From Himantopus leucocephalus (lineage: Eukaryota > Chordata > Aves > Charadriiformes > Recurvirostridae): a DNA stretch of 64,000 bases. Shown here in pieces: positions 12,301 through 24,395 of the stretch. Position 1 is the stretch's first letter. Each line of letters opens with the position of its first letter. Made by a program: the position numbers and the translations under genes. The stretch spans positions 63,298,550 through 63,362,549 of the forward strand of contig RSEF01000001.1 of the NCBI GenBank assembly GCA_003993805.1. The letters run 5' to 3'. The notes below the pieces were generated by a model, which did not search any database, was not told where the DNA came from, and saw nothing but the letters and a program-made list of their open reading frames with translations.

Positions 12301-15240
12301 CTGAATAGAAAATAGCGAGCAGCAAAAGAAGAGGGCTAGAGAAAACAAGGTTAGGAAGGGGATACACTGAACTAAAAAATGCCTGTTGCTTAGCATTGTG
12401 CTTGCATTTACATGGTAGAAGTGATTATATCAGAATTCTTTGGAAGTAAAGAGCTCTGGGCCATTATTCTTAGTATGCCAGATCAGGAATGTGGTGTCTC
12501 TAACCATGCATAATATAGTTGTAATCCCATCTCAGGGTTTGGAGGAACTCACAAGCTCCAAGAAGAGTTTTCCTCTGCCTAAGACAGAAGTTTTCATTTA
12601 GGTGTGTTTCTGAGGTGTGCATGACTTCAGTCAATGCACAGCTGTTTGATAACCTGCTTCCCCAATAAAGGCGCCTTCTACAATATGGTGTCACTCCCAT
12701 TTTATTGAAAGGAGGGACTCTGGCACAAGATAAATATACTTACTGTGCTACATAACCAATGGGTAGAGATTTATGCCTGTGAATGATATCCCAGATGAGC
12801 AAAGATGTTGTAAATGCTTTGTTTTCCAGCTGCAGATCTTGTCATTGATGTGTTAAGAAAGTAAAACCATGTTCCTCTTTTACTAAAGCTGAAGCAAGAA
12901 CCACAATGAGGGAGCAGGAGTTCAGCAGGTTGTTCACGTGGGACTCCGTGGGTGGAGGGTTGGGGAGAGGTGAAAAGCAGAGTAACTGTTTTAAATGCTA
13001 GAGTATGTCAGGTACAGCTCCTCCCCAGTCTTGGTGCGCAGGTAGAGTTCCCTCTTAAATTTTCTCCATCAGCAAAGTCAATTTGAAAGACTCCTGTCAC
13101 AGTGCCTCGGTTTAATCCCTTCACTTGTGCTGATGCATCTCTCTGTGGGCCTATAAACTAGATCAGTGAACTGATCTTTTTTTCTTAACCTTCTTTTTTA
13201 ACTCTACTTCAGTGATCCAGTTTACAATATGGCTTTTGAAACATCTGTATCAGCACCACTGGAGCAGTGGTAAGCTGGGAACAAATGGCTAGTCGGGGAA
13301 TGGACAACATCTTAAACCAGCTTCGCTGATGAAGAGGGCATCGCACCCTGACATATGAAAATGAGCCAATTAAGTTGCACCATTTCCACAGCCATGCCAG
13401 AAGCTGGGTAGTCATGCTAAGGGTAACATCATACTGTTAGAAAAGGGCTACTCGCCTCCTAACATCTGCTACTGGCTGCTTTTGAGACAGGTTACCGAGC
13501 TACATTTCCTTTACTGTGCTCCAGTGCAGCTCTTTTATGTCAGCTGCTCCTGGTAGAATTTGGATGAAGAGAGCTAGAACTAGGGCTTAAAAGGTTACTC
13601 ACTAAATTTGTAAGCTCTGACCGCCCAGTGGAAACATCTCTTGCTTTTGCTCCTTCTACATCTTAAGTTCATGGTTTTCCACCTTCTGTACTCTCACAGT
13701 TTGTATTTGGCATTTTTTAGGTGAGCAAAACAATAAAGAATTGCTATAAAGGGAAAAGGAAGTTATGTGCTATGAGATGGTGCCTAAATTGCAGACAAAT
13801 TTCGGGTTGTTCAGAGGACATAGGTGTGAAGTCCACAGACGTGTGCATTTCTTCTACAGACCCACCTCAAAGAGCCATTTACTTCTGTTACAGTACATGA
13901 AAACCCTTCAAGTTCTCATCTGCATTTGTAGCTGCTGCTTTGCGTGGGTGTACGTATTAAACCTACTGCAGAGCTGCTTTTTTTAAGAAATTCTAATTAT
14001 GAATCTGCACTGAAACTACCAATGTTTCAGGCTTTTGCAAAAGCGGAGCTCAGGCTTCTTAGCAATACCAGATTGTGACATTCTCCAGATCTGTATGTGT
14101 GCGGTTCCTGTCTAAAGCCACTGTGGTTAGCATTTAGCAATGTGACTTCTCCAACGAAGTAAACACCTTTGGTCTCTGTCACTCTTCTTGTTTCACTCTC
14201 CCAAGCTTGTCAGTAAGAAACTAGAGAGATTTCTTCTGCCTCGCAAAGCATTGGAAGTTATTCACCAAAATGAATTTAGCCACTTTACCTGTTTGTCAGA
14301 TACAGAATCAAACATCCCTGTGTTTATTGTTGATCACAGAAGTGTGGGCTTCTCGCAGGCACCGCTGTTTGACAGCAAACTTAAGCCCAATTGTCTTGGA
14401 TTAGACCAGTGCATTCAGCATAGTGGGCATTTGTTTGGTCTGCTGTTAAGGCTGGCAAATTGAAGAGGCATCTCTGGATGCTCACTACTTAGTAGATTTT
14501 TTTTTTCCTTCTAGAAATCTTACAGTATCATTAATTTACTCCCACCAAACTGGTAAATCTGTCTGCTGTTGAATTGTCGTTTTCAGAATTCAATGACCAT
14601 TATGGGTTTGTTCTTCCAAAGGCTGCTGGCTTGCAAATGTTGATGGAAAATGTGAGTGAAGTTGATCAGAAGGATCCAAATAAACATCCTGTAAATTTGC
14701 AGAAAGTAACAGATGTATAAAATTAATATGATAGCTTTTTTAGTCACTTGTTTCTCTCTGAGGCGTGTCTCCTTTCCTGGGCAACTTCCTGCCACCAACA
14801 CAAAAACCTTTTGCACTTATTTTCAAAGCAATCAAGCTATGGAAAACAGACATTTCAAATCTGACTTACCTCAGCTACCGCACATCTACAAATCTGACCA
14901 TGAGGGAAATACATAGAGTTCTCAAAAGATGTGGGATACACTTTTTGTTAAGGGAAAGGACAGTGTAAACTTGCAGCAATCTTTGTTCTGAACTCAGTTT
15001 TGATGCTTTACTGCTGAAGTTGTCAAGAAAGTTTTGCTATTGATTAAACAGGTGTGGGGGCCAAGTTCTGAAATTAAAAAAAAAAAAAAAAAAGCCNAAA
15101 GCCAAACCTTAAGAAGACAGTCCAGCCTGACCCTAGACTTAAATCTTAGCATCAGGAAGAGAGGAGTACATATGAAAGTATATGAGTCAGAAAAGAATAA
15201 AAGAATTTAAAATGCCCAGTATCATACCATCTTCAAAAGC
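6361..15240. other. Upstream intergenic DNA, no gene recognised
   Basis: GC content falls gradually through this stretch. Open frames reach 150 codons (7369-7821, minus strand) but show no domain, no splice structure and no similarity I can recall, and a few ORFs this long are expected by chance. It contains short A and T homopolymers (for example 9915-9938 and 15076-15093, the latter followed by an undetermined base at 15097). I see no CR1 or LTR remnant that I can name. Confidence 0.5.
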
Positions 15241-15365
15241 GACTTTGTGGCAGCGTTTTTATGCCTGCATTTCATGCCTGCAGTCAGTATCTTTTATCTC
15301 CCACATTACCACTCCTGTCAGTTCATTCTGCCTTTTGTATTTGCTTTCCCAGCTAAGATCTGTTA

Positions 15366-16196
15366 TTTTTCTCCTTTAAAAGCTTTATTTAGACTTGATA
15401 CTGACTGGTTTCCTTCGCTTACCTTTCCTTGGCTGCATAGGCAGCCTCTCCTGTTCTTGAAAAACTTTTGATGTATGTAGTTACCTCCACCATTTTCATT
15501 CTGCTTCATTTTTGTGGGAGAACTTAAAACCCTGTTGTTCAACAATACCCTTTCCCTATGTTGGTCACATTTTTTCATGGATCAAAACGAGTCACTGAAT
15601 ACTCCAGATTGTTTCACCATCTAAGGGATCCGGTTATGTAGGTACTTTTGGTTGTCACAATTCCAGCGTCCTTTCACTTTCTGCCTTGATGTACTAGCGA
15701 AGACCTGTCCTCTATGTTCCCTTCTCACTGGCAAATTATATTCTCATTTCTATTTTGTACCTGTACTTACATTTCTCATCTCTGCCTTTAACAATGACAC
15801 CTCTGTATCCCTGATACTCAGCTGTACAAACCTTTCAGTAATTTCTCCCACTGCCTTTTGTGTCTTGAGACACAAAGGTCTAGCATTGTTTCTAGACTGC
15901 TGCAGTGAATCTTTCTAAGCCTGAAGTGTTTCACTTGGACAAGAGATGCTTACTCGAGACACTTCTTTGCTAACTTCTCTCTTTATTCAAGCCTCTTTAA
16001 CTTCATTTGCCTCTTCGACTTTGAGACTGTCATCGGTAAATTTCACTTTGCATTTTCTGTCACTGGCACCTACATCTGCAAATCTGCCCTCCTCGCAGAA
16101 AGTAGGAAGCCCTGAAGGGACGGTGCCTTGTATTTCTGCATGCGTGTAAAATGTGCGATAAACCTCATCTGCATAGCTGGATCTGACATATGGCCT
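15366..16196 (-). pseudogene. Possible decayed coding relic on the minus strand
   Basis: From about 15.24 to 16.13 kb the + strand has several-fold more C than G (for example 15 C to 4 G in 15721-15780), so the minus strand is purine-rich, as coding strands often are. One minus-strand frame from 16196 down to 15366 has only six stops in 277 codons (starting at 15989, 15917, 15752, 15746, 15623 and 15584). The local composition predicts roughly fifteen. The stop-free pieces are 69, 23, 54, 40, 12 and 72 codons. The reading is rich in Lys, Glu, Ser and Val. I do not recognise the protein. It could be an old processed pseudogene, a decayed exon, or a chance effect of strand bias. No poly(A) tail or target-site duplication was found. 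Confidence 0.2.
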
Positions 16197-16260
16197 TCAT
16201 ATATGCTGTACTCTTTGCGGAGGACTTTTGTCTTGCATCTTGGCTACTGCTTCCTCCATT

Positions 16261-16619
16261 TACTTGTCCTGAAGTTCAGCCTTGAAGAACATTGTAGTAA
16301 ATGTAAAAAGGCAGAATTACATCACCTCTATCTTTTCTCACCTCTACTGTTTTGGCATGCCTATTTTAATCCATTTTGAGCCTCCCTTAACATACAGACC
16401 GGCTGTTCAAACACCGCAGCACCATCAGGCACTCCTTACGCCGATGCTTCTGCTTGGCTCAGTTCTGTCCCTTTATCAGATGAAACGAAATTCTGGCTTG
16501 CATCTTCCTATCGCGGTTATTTTGCACTCTAAGACCACAGGGTGGGGTGGGGACCTCTTGACCCGGTGGGGTTCCCCCCCCCCCCCTTTTTCGNNNTCCC
16601 CCCCCCCCCCATTTTCGAG
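16261..16619. other. Short intergenic stretch ending in poly-C with small gap
   Basis: No gene is seen. The right end (about 16573-16609) is a C run, a short T run, TCG, three undetermined bases at 16594-16596, then T plus another C run. The sequence on the two sides of the Ns is nearly the same, which suggests two contig ends that overlap but were not merged. Confidence 0.5.
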
Positions 16620-16990
16620 GACTTCTAGCATGGCCTCCGGGAGACGGGGCCGCAGCCCATTGCCCTACTACCGGAAGCTGACCCCGAGTTCCCTTCTCCC
16701 AGCCCTGGCGGCACGCTGGGACCGGGGGTTCGAGTCCGACAAACCTGAGGCCCTCCCAAGTGCCAGCGAGGCCGCGGGTGCCCGCCCGGCGCGGGGCATT
16801 GTGGGGCGGGGCTGGCCTGGCACGGCCTGGCGCGGGGGGTTGTGGGAGCGGCTTGGCACGGCTCGAACCGGGGGGAAGGGAACGGCGCGGGGGGGGGGGG
16901 GGGGGGGGGGNACCGGCGGGGGGAGGCCGGGGCGCGCCGCCCGCCCCTCCCGAGCCCCTCGGCGGCCGCTGCCGGCCTGCCCTGCGCCCC

Positions 16991-17042
16991 GCCCGAGCGG
17001 CCGCGGGGCTGGGCTGAGCCCGAGCGGCCGCGGGGCTGGGCT
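16991..17042 (+). repeat. Tandem duplication, 27-bp period, in the CpG island
   Basis: A GC-rich unit beginning gcccgagcggccgcggggct occurs twice, at 16991-17017 and 17018-17042. The first 25 bases are identical in both copies. Each copy carries a NotI-type gcggccgc palindrome. The perfect identity points to a recent duplication or to an assembly duplication. Confidence 0.85.
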
Positions 17043-17060
17043 CCGCGCGCGCCCGGGCGT

Positions 17061-17225
17061 TACTAACGGCACCGCCCCCTTCCTCAACGGCTCAGCCGCT
17101 TCCTCAAACGGCTCGCCCCCGCCCTGCGGCCGCCTCCTATTGGCGGCGGCGGCCGTCAGCTCTCCGCAGCCGGCGCCGCCAATTGGCTGGCGGTGCGGCG
17201 CAGGGGGCGGTGGGGGCGGGCCGGC
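17061..17225 (+). promoter_or_regulatory. MYH9: MYH9 proximal promoter (TATA-less)
   Basis: Three MYB-like cores lie at 17064-17069 (taacgg), 17085-17090 (caacgg) and 17106-17111 (aaacgg); the last two sit in a near-repeat ttcctcaacggctc. Reverse CCAAT boxes (attgg) are at 17139-17143 and 17182-17186. The second overlaps a forward ccaat at 17079-17083 plus 100, that is 17179-17183, forming the palindrome ccaattgg. Two GC boxes of Sp1 type follow at 17203-17210 and 17212-17220. There is no TATA box. This arrangement places the transcription start a few tens of bases downstream, roughly 17230-17280. Confidence 0.6.
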
Positions 17226-17229
17226 GGCG

Positions 17230-17396
17230 TTGCTGGGCCGCGGAGGCTCCTCCCGGCCGGGCGCCTCGCAGTGCCGGTGAGCGAGAGGCGGTCGCGGTGC
17301 CTGCGGGAGGAGCCGGCAGCCTGAGGACGCCACTCTCTCGCCGCGAGGAGCGCAGCCGCCGCGGCGTTTCCCTTCCTCCGCCGTAGCCGGGCTCAG
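17230..17396 (+). other. MYH9: MYH9 exon 1 (non-coding 5' UTR), start approximate
   Basis: In vertebrate MYH9 the first exon is untranslated and the AUG is in exon 2. The 3' end is set by a consensus donor, cag|gtgaag, at 17397. The 5' end is a guess from the GC and CCAAT boxes. No ATG occurs in the inferred exon or in the 20-nt leader in exon 2, so the annotated start is the first AUG of the spliced message. A second good donor, gccg|gtgagc, has its GT at 17277-17278 and could end a shorter exon 1. Confidence 0.5.
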
Positions 17397-17478
17397 GTGA
17401 AGCCGGTCGGGTGGGGCGGTGGGCGCGGGTGGCCCCGGTTTGTGTCGTGTCGTGTCCCGTCCCGTCCCCCCCCCCCCC

Positions 17479-17719
17479 NNNNNNNNNNNNNNNNNNNNNN
17501 NNNNNNNNNNNNNNNNNNNNNNNNNNNNNNNNNNNNNNNNNNNNNNNNNNNNNNNNNNNNNNNNNNNNNNNNNNNNNNNNNNNNNNNNNNNNNNNNNNNN
17601 NNNNNNNNNNNNNNNNNNNNNNNNNNNNNNNNNNNNNNNNNNNNNNNNNNNNNNNNNNNNNNNNNNNNNNNNNNNNNNNNNNNNNNNNNNNNNNNNNNNN
17701 NNNNNNNNNNNNNNNNNNN
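17479..17719. other. Assembly gap (241 N) in the CpG island
   Basis: Undetermined bases lie between a C run ending at 17478 and T plus a C run starting at 17720. The gap starts 83 bases after the exon 1 donor. Any alternative first exon here would be missed. Confidence 0.99.
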
Positions 17720-20700
17720 TCCCCCCCCCCCATCTCTTTCGGGGATGCGTGTGCCGCCGCGCCGTACGGTTGCATTATACCCAGGGAGTTGCCTCTCTCC
17801 TCCCTCCACGCCCTGCTAACTGGCCGCCTCGGAGGTGGGGTGGCGTTATTCGCGCTCTTTTTCAGCGGACCGTCCTGTCTCCCCTTCCTCCCGTGCGGCA
17901 CCCTCCTTTCCATCCCGCCTCGCGTTTAAGTGTCCGTCCTTTGGAAGTAACGGGTAGGGGAAAATAGGACCGTTTGGCAGCTGTCAGGGCTGTAGCCTGA
18001 GTCACAGGCTGACAATCCTGCTGCAGACATTGCAATGGGCTTGGCTTCCGCCCTCAGATCTCAACTTCCTCGTTCGGTTTGGTCTGTACAGTGAAGCCAG
18101 GAGAGAGGGAGGAGGGAGTGACAGGGCAAGATGAAGCTTGCAGTGAAAACTCTTGCAGATAGCTTGTGCTTTCAGGCATCACCTCCAACCGAGTAGGAAA
18201 AGTTCTCCGGCTTTTAGTGATATCGTTACCAACCTGTCTCCAGTAGGTGTGGAAAGTAACAAGTTTCATAGCCCCCGAGGGTGGTGTGTACCCAGTGGGT
18301 TTAATAAGGATTGCTCCTAATTTGCCTAAACACAGGGTGAAATGAGTTTTAAAGCCATATCATGCTTCTGGTAATAAAGTGGAATATTTCAGAAGTAAAT
18401 TGCATTGGTTGGGAAGCTCTTTGTGCAGTGACTGTTAAATTCCCTTTTTTTTTTCCTCCTTACGGTTTCTTTCCTTCTTTTTTTCTCTTGACACACTGTT
18501 TGTACTCTTCATCTTTCTTCTTCCATAGGTTTTTCTTCTGTATCCTATGTCATGATGTCCTGAGCTGCACTCCATCAGAGTGGACTAAGAACCAAAGCTT
18601 TTTTCTAAGTGAGCAGGTCTGTCCTAAACAGGGTAATCTCTTGAGTACTGTGTAAGAAATTTGTGCTTCAAACTTGAAGAGAGTCTGCAGGACTTTGGCC
18701 TGCAGACTATGATTTCTGCGCCTCTGCCCTACACTATAAAAAAATATAAGATAAATTGCATGGAGGCTGTTGAACCATGGCTTGAAAGATTAAATTACAT
18801 GTCCTTAACTCATATACATCTCCTGTCCATAAGCCTAGATACGGTAAAGTTTTAACCGCAAAGTAACAGCGGTCTAATCAGTTACTGCTTGTGTAAAGAT
18901 GCTTTTGAAATTAGTCACTAGGTAACAATGTGACTAAGTTCACTTATCCGTGGCGTTCCAGTAAAAATGGCATATCAGGGTGCAGATATGTATTGACTCA
19001 TAGATGCACTGTCTGCAATTGTAGCCTTCTCTCCCAAAGTTTAAATGAGATAAGCAAATATTTTTGTTAACTAGAAAGTTGTAATGAGGAGGAAGGAATT
19101 GATAAATGTAAGTGGAGCTGCCTTTAGCACAAAAGAGTTTTGAACTTGTTAATCACAATTGTCAAAATGTATAAACACAAGACTGTGCTGCTAATCTGAC
19201 CTTGTAAAAATAACTAGAGTGAAATCACACAACAGTTCTGTGAAGCTCTATGTCAGGTGGAACTGTTTAAATTGACGTGTTCTCGTTCTCGATGGCTTTA
19301 TTTGTTGCACTTATTCATAGTGTGTGCGCTGTCTTTCTGGAGGTGGACAGGCAAAATTTTCAGTAACTCTAAGTAGTCATTGGATAGAAACAGGGGTCTG
19401 AACTTCTCGTATTTACTGTCCTGGAATCTGAAAGTGAGTATGACTGGCACCAAGCTGGTGAGTTATGTGGTTCTCTTTGTAATATGATGTCATCTATTGG
19501 ACGCTTGACTTATATAGCCGAGATCTGATTTTGGAAGTTCTCTGGAGAAGACACTTCGACCTCAAAGTTTGGTCTGCTGGGTAGCATGTGGCTGTTTCTC
19601 TATAAACAGGAAGACTAAATAGTCAGGTGCTGTCTGTCCTGGAAGAATGGGTGTAGAAACTGGAGGCCTTTTATTGGACTTTGTTTGCATAGGTTGTTAG
19701 GGTATTCCATGGTTCTGGGATTTATTTTTTTTTTCTTTCAAGTTATTCTTGTAAGAAAAAAAAATGCCAGGGTGATATTTTCATCTGAAGATAAAAAGAA
19801 AGAATAAGCTTTTTTCATTATTTCCTCTAGGTGGATTTTGATATGCTTTAGAACATTTTAAGACGACAAATAGGCTGACAGCACTACACCATAATCTAAG
19901 TGAATCACTAATGAATGAGTAGTAATAATAATAATAAAAAAGAATAATTGTCCCGTAAAGTTGTAGAAAAGAGATTCGAAGAATTTCTCACTTAGGAATC
20001 TGAAATAATCTGTGTTGTCCAGCATGTTATTTTGGTATTATGAAAAATGTTGGAGAGTGTTCAAACTGTGTAGCGGATGGTAGCTCTAATACTCATGTCT
20101 GAGTTGAAAACTGTCTGGTGGAGTCAGATGCCACAGGTGCTTAAATCTTTTTGCAACACATCTTGGCACTGTAAATATTTCTACTACAAATGCTGAGACT
20201 TAAATTTACCACTGCAACAACCTATCTTGAAAACTTGAACCATTATTATCTTGGCAGGTCTTTAAAAATCATCTACTAAAAGTTTATAATAACTAATAAT
20301 TCCCAAGTTAGTCCTCTGTCAGACTATTCACATGCAGGTACAACGGAGCGTGTGTATATTGGGATGGCTACTAAATACATGAAAATACACTTCAGTTGTA
20401 CTGGGAGATTAAAGTAGCCTGTCTGCACCCAAAAATTCAGGTTTTGTTCTGTTAATCTCCAGGATACTGAACAGATGGGACAGGACACGTCATAGGTATT
20501 GTGATTTCTGAGCTGAATCTTCTGCTTCTACCGCCATCCCTAGGCCTAAGTCTTGCCTGGATTTATGTCACTTATGAATTGGTGTGACTATAATATGGTG
20601 AGATTATACGTGGGCCCACTGGAGGTACAGGAACCCATCTGGTTAATGCAAGGTTTGCTGAAAGGGGAAGTCAAAGTTAAGGTCTTATCCCCCACCCCTG

Positions 20701-23700
20701 TGTACTACATCTGCTTTCTTGTGTGGTAACTTCAGGTTATTGGGTAATGTGCTGAAGCTAACTGATGACTAAAGTGTATTTTAGAGGCCATGAGTTAGTG
20801 TGCAAATCTACTGAAAGGTGCCCAAAACTTTAATCCTGAGTGTATGATTTAATACGGTTTTGTTTGACTCAATAATGCACCTGGTGCCCTCTAACATCCA
20901 TTTTTATCTTTGATTTCTCTTATAAATATCTTATTAGTCTTTGTTTTCTTAGTTTATAATTGAGGCACAGCTGTTTGCATGTTAAGTACAGAAATTGTGC
21001 GTCTGACATTAAGTCTTCTGTGGGTTGGAACAAAACTATAATAGCATAGCATTGCCTACAGCGGCATTGTTTTTGCTGGCAATTGCTCTAGCTTAATGGT
21101 GGCTTGGTGACCTTGTACCTTAAATTTCTTTTCAGTTTAAGCACACCATGGTTCTAATTGAGTTTCCTAGTGTAGAAAGAGATGGAAACTAGTAACCTGA
21201 TTTAAATAGAGTACGATGAGACAAAAACACAAATGCAACTTCTGCCCTGGAAGCTAATGCAAATGGGTGTTGTCCAAGTAAATGAAATGCATCAATTTAC
21301 AAGTTCATCTTAATTATCTTATATCTGCTTCACTTTTTTCTTTAGCAACTGTGAGAACTTGTTCTGAGTGCTTGAAGTAATAATCTCAACACCGATTCTC
21401 GCAATCCTAGGCTACTTTAGTGGCTTAAAATCTTTTGACCCCATTCCAAACCAGTCATGTTCAGCATAATGGACTAGTCACTGTTTTCAGTTAATGGCCC
21501 TTTGGTCTGTTACTGTTCAGTACAATGTGTTGCCTTTCTGAGCATCCTAAAAAGTCTAGAGAAATAGTAGTGTCTACTATTTTCCAGTGATGGAACTGGG
21601 ATTCATTTCATTGTACGATACTTGAGGAGTTAGTACTGCTAAGTCATGTCCTTTTTAAACATGGCAAAGTGGAAACTGTAAAATTGATCTAGCATACTTG
21701 TCTGCTGCAAATTATTTCTTATAGAAGTATTACAAATGTATTGCTGTTGGATGCAGAGAGGTATAATGAAATATAACTCTGCATACTGTGGTTTGACTCC
21801 ATGACCTCTTAATGAAATTTATGCCTCTAGAGTTTTTGTACATAGGGTTTGGATTCTGCTTGTCTTCATGACTAGAAATTTAAATTTCTTCTAATGCGTG
21901 TATGCTGACTCTACTGAGAGTAGTAAATAAAACCACATGGATGAGTGATTTCAGTAAACTCAAGCTAGTAATTAATATATGTTGAGGGAAACTTAACTTG
22001 GAAATCCGTATCATAAAGTCTCCTTAACTGATGAATACTTCTATTCATCAAGAACTACCATTTTAATGAGTCTCGGCAGGAAATCCATTGTGATATATGC
22101 CTCAACACAGAACTGGAGTTCTGATTTGAATGAAAGCAAAGTAAGCATTCACTTGCAAGAAAAGAGGTTTAGAGAAATTTTACAGCTCAACTTTGACAGT
22201 CCTATGCAGTCAGATTTTTTTTTTTTTCTGTTGGGCAGGTTCCTGTTTAAAATGGAAGATTTCAAGCATACTCTTGTAATAGTTTACTTCCCTTTTTATT
22301 GTTTGTACTGATGAGAGTACATTAATCTGTGTTTTTCTTTTAAGGTCAAGACTTAACCAGTTCACTTGAATTTAGGCTCTTTTAATCAACCTTGGAGGTG
22401 CAGTAGATTTGACTTTGGTTAAAGTCACTTGGGGCCAATACTCAGTCCAGTTAGTTTTACTGACATACTTAGAGTTGATTTAAATATCCAAGAAAAAAAA
22501 AAATGGAAACACTGAATTGAACCTACAGCAAAATTTCAATTCAAATTAATTTCTGTTACTTCTGTCTTTTTCTCTAAATGTGACTTAAAACAACTATTGT
22601 ATCGGTTTGTAGGTAAATTTTTAGTCAGTAGGCTCTTTTTGTAAGGGACTGTTACACTGTAGGTCTGCTTGCCATTTAGTGCAAGAGATTCCAGTCTTGC
22701 TGTGCTCCAAATCAATAAAATTAATTTGTACTCACACTTTTCTCAAAATAATTTATTTTCATTGATAGTGTTTCTTTTTCTTAAATTGATAGTCTACCTT
22801 TGGACTTAGGTATATTCAAACAAATACAAGATGCTTAAATGTAAGAGGTTGGCAACAAATACTGAATGTAAATCTGTAGTCAGACCAATGAACTGGGTGA
22901 GAAAGTTCCTGGCTAAGCACTTGGAACTAGTTCACGAGGTAAATTGAATTTTGACAGGGTTGTTTTTTTTATGTAGATGAAGAAAAATACTCTCTGACTT
23001 CTGTTTTGGCCATGTCATTCATAGTTTGAAATGTAGAGAAAGTTATTGATATTTTTATTTGGCCTTTTTTCTTCTATTTTTTGATGGGGTGGGTGGCTGT
23101 GTTTTTCACTGTGTTCAATTAGTGGAACGGATCAGAAGGGGTGGATTTCAGATGAAGGTATCCAGAAACAGGCAATTTAATTCATAAATTGCTTATTGCA
23201 GGTAACTATCTATAAAACAATTTGAGTTACTTTTTGCTTGTAAATGCATCTCAAGTAGTCCAAGAAAAACATTTTTTTTGTGTTATGGAATTTTATTTTT
23301 TAGCAGAATACCATTTAATATATTCTGTTGTTCATAGGTGTTGTTCAGATGTCTGTATTTTTGTTGTTCAGAGAGAGAGATGTTTTTCTCTGACATCAAG
23401 TAAAAATGTATTCAGACATTACGGAATTGTTTAAATAAATCGATATGGGAGTATAGATACAGGTATATGGTAGACTACAATAATTAAGTAATTGAATACT
23501 TGAAACTGTCGTGTTTCAAATGGACGTGTCTGCTTACTGACAAAGGGAATTTTCTTTTGTAGAGGAGCATAAGTACAAAATAATATTTCTCCACAGGCAA
23601 GAAAAACCCTCTTTAAAATGTGATTTAGGATTTTTGACTTAAACCAGTTCACTTAGCTTTTATAGTCTGGGTTATATTGCAGTATGAATGTTTATAGCAG

Positions 23701-24203
23701 ATACTAAAGTCTTTGACCTTTCATTACGCAGTAAATTATTCTGAATTGTTTTAATGGCCTTTCACAAGTCAAAGTTTCGTGTAGATGAGCTTGCAGTTTC
23801 ATGCAATGTATGATGGAAAATGTAAAATGAGAACACACAAATGCGATGAGGAAGATGTATTAGTTATAATGTTTCTTTTAAAAAGGGATTGCCAATTTAT
23901 TAGACAAACTGGTGTAACTTTTAAAAATTAAGTATCTACATACTGTCTGCATAGCACTGGCATGTATTGTGTGCACAGATAGTTTATTTTCTTCCTCTAC
24001 ATAGTGGGAGTTAATCTTTTTACATGGCAAATTCTAAGTTTTTCCCTAATGGGCAGAACTATTAGATTTTAGTTCTTTAGTGCCCTAAAAACTTGATGTA
24101 GATTTAACTGATAAATATAACCACACTGTATTATACCAATTCTGTCAGGAAAAAGTGCAACTGCAGTAATGGTTCAGCTCTTGCTTGTGTAGATAAGAAG
24201 AAT

Positions 24204-24395
24204 ATCATCGAATCATAGAATGGTTTGTGTTGGAAGGGACCTTGAAGATCATCTAGTTCCAAACGCCCTGCCATAGACAGGGACACCTCTCACTAGACCA
24301 GGTTGCTCAAAGCCCCATCCAGCCTGGCCTTGAACACCTCCAGGGATGGGGCACCCACAACTTCTCTGAGCAACCTGTTCCAGTGCCTCACTGCC
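24204..24395 (-). mobile_element. CR1 LINE, 3'-end fragment (5'-truncated)
   Basis: The left end reads atcatcgaatcatagaatgg, the reverse complement of the ATTCTATGATT-type repeats that end CR1 retrotransposons. It is followed by the conserved block ttggaagggaccttgaagat, then ctagaccaggttgctcaaag, ggccttgaacacctccaggg and caacctgttccagtgcctca. The element is therefore inserted antisense to MYH9, with only the 3' untranslated tail kept. It has no coding capacity. CR1 is the dominant interspersed repeat of bird genomes and also occurs in other reptiles. Confidence 0.92.

Larger units (their letters stand above)
16620..17930. promoter_or_regulatory. MYH9: CpG island at the MYH9 5' end
   Basis: CpG density rises sharply near 16620 and falls off by about 17930, in contrast with AT-rich DNA on the gene side. 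The island contains an ETS-type ccggaag (16671-16677), long G runs, a 27-bp tandem repeat, GC boxes, CCAAT boxes and non-coding exon 1. A CpG-island promoter fits the broad expression of non-muscle myosin IIA. A 241-base gap (17479-17719) interrupts it just downstream of exon 1, so the start of intron 1 is incomplete. Long open frames across the island, including a 332-codon one, result from high GC content and Ns. Confidence 0.8.

Noticed and set aside
13170..13185. Inverted repeat gatcagtgaactgatc in upstream DNA
   Set aside because: Seven-base arms are common by chance and no larger structure surrounds it.
16727..16737. ggttcgagtcc, a perfect tRNA B-box
   Set aside because: The flanking bases do not form a five-pair T stem and no A box or cloverleaf is found upstream.
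16282..17333. Long open frames across the CpG island (332 codons on +, 221 on -)
   Set aside because: High GC content removes stop codons, both strands and several frames are open at once, and the translations are low-complexity Gly/Arg/Pro/Ala. They overlap the MYH9 promoter and exon 1.
17137..17967. Open frames of 138-258 codons spanning the 241-N gap
   Set aside because: They exist only because the Ns are read as unknown amino acids.
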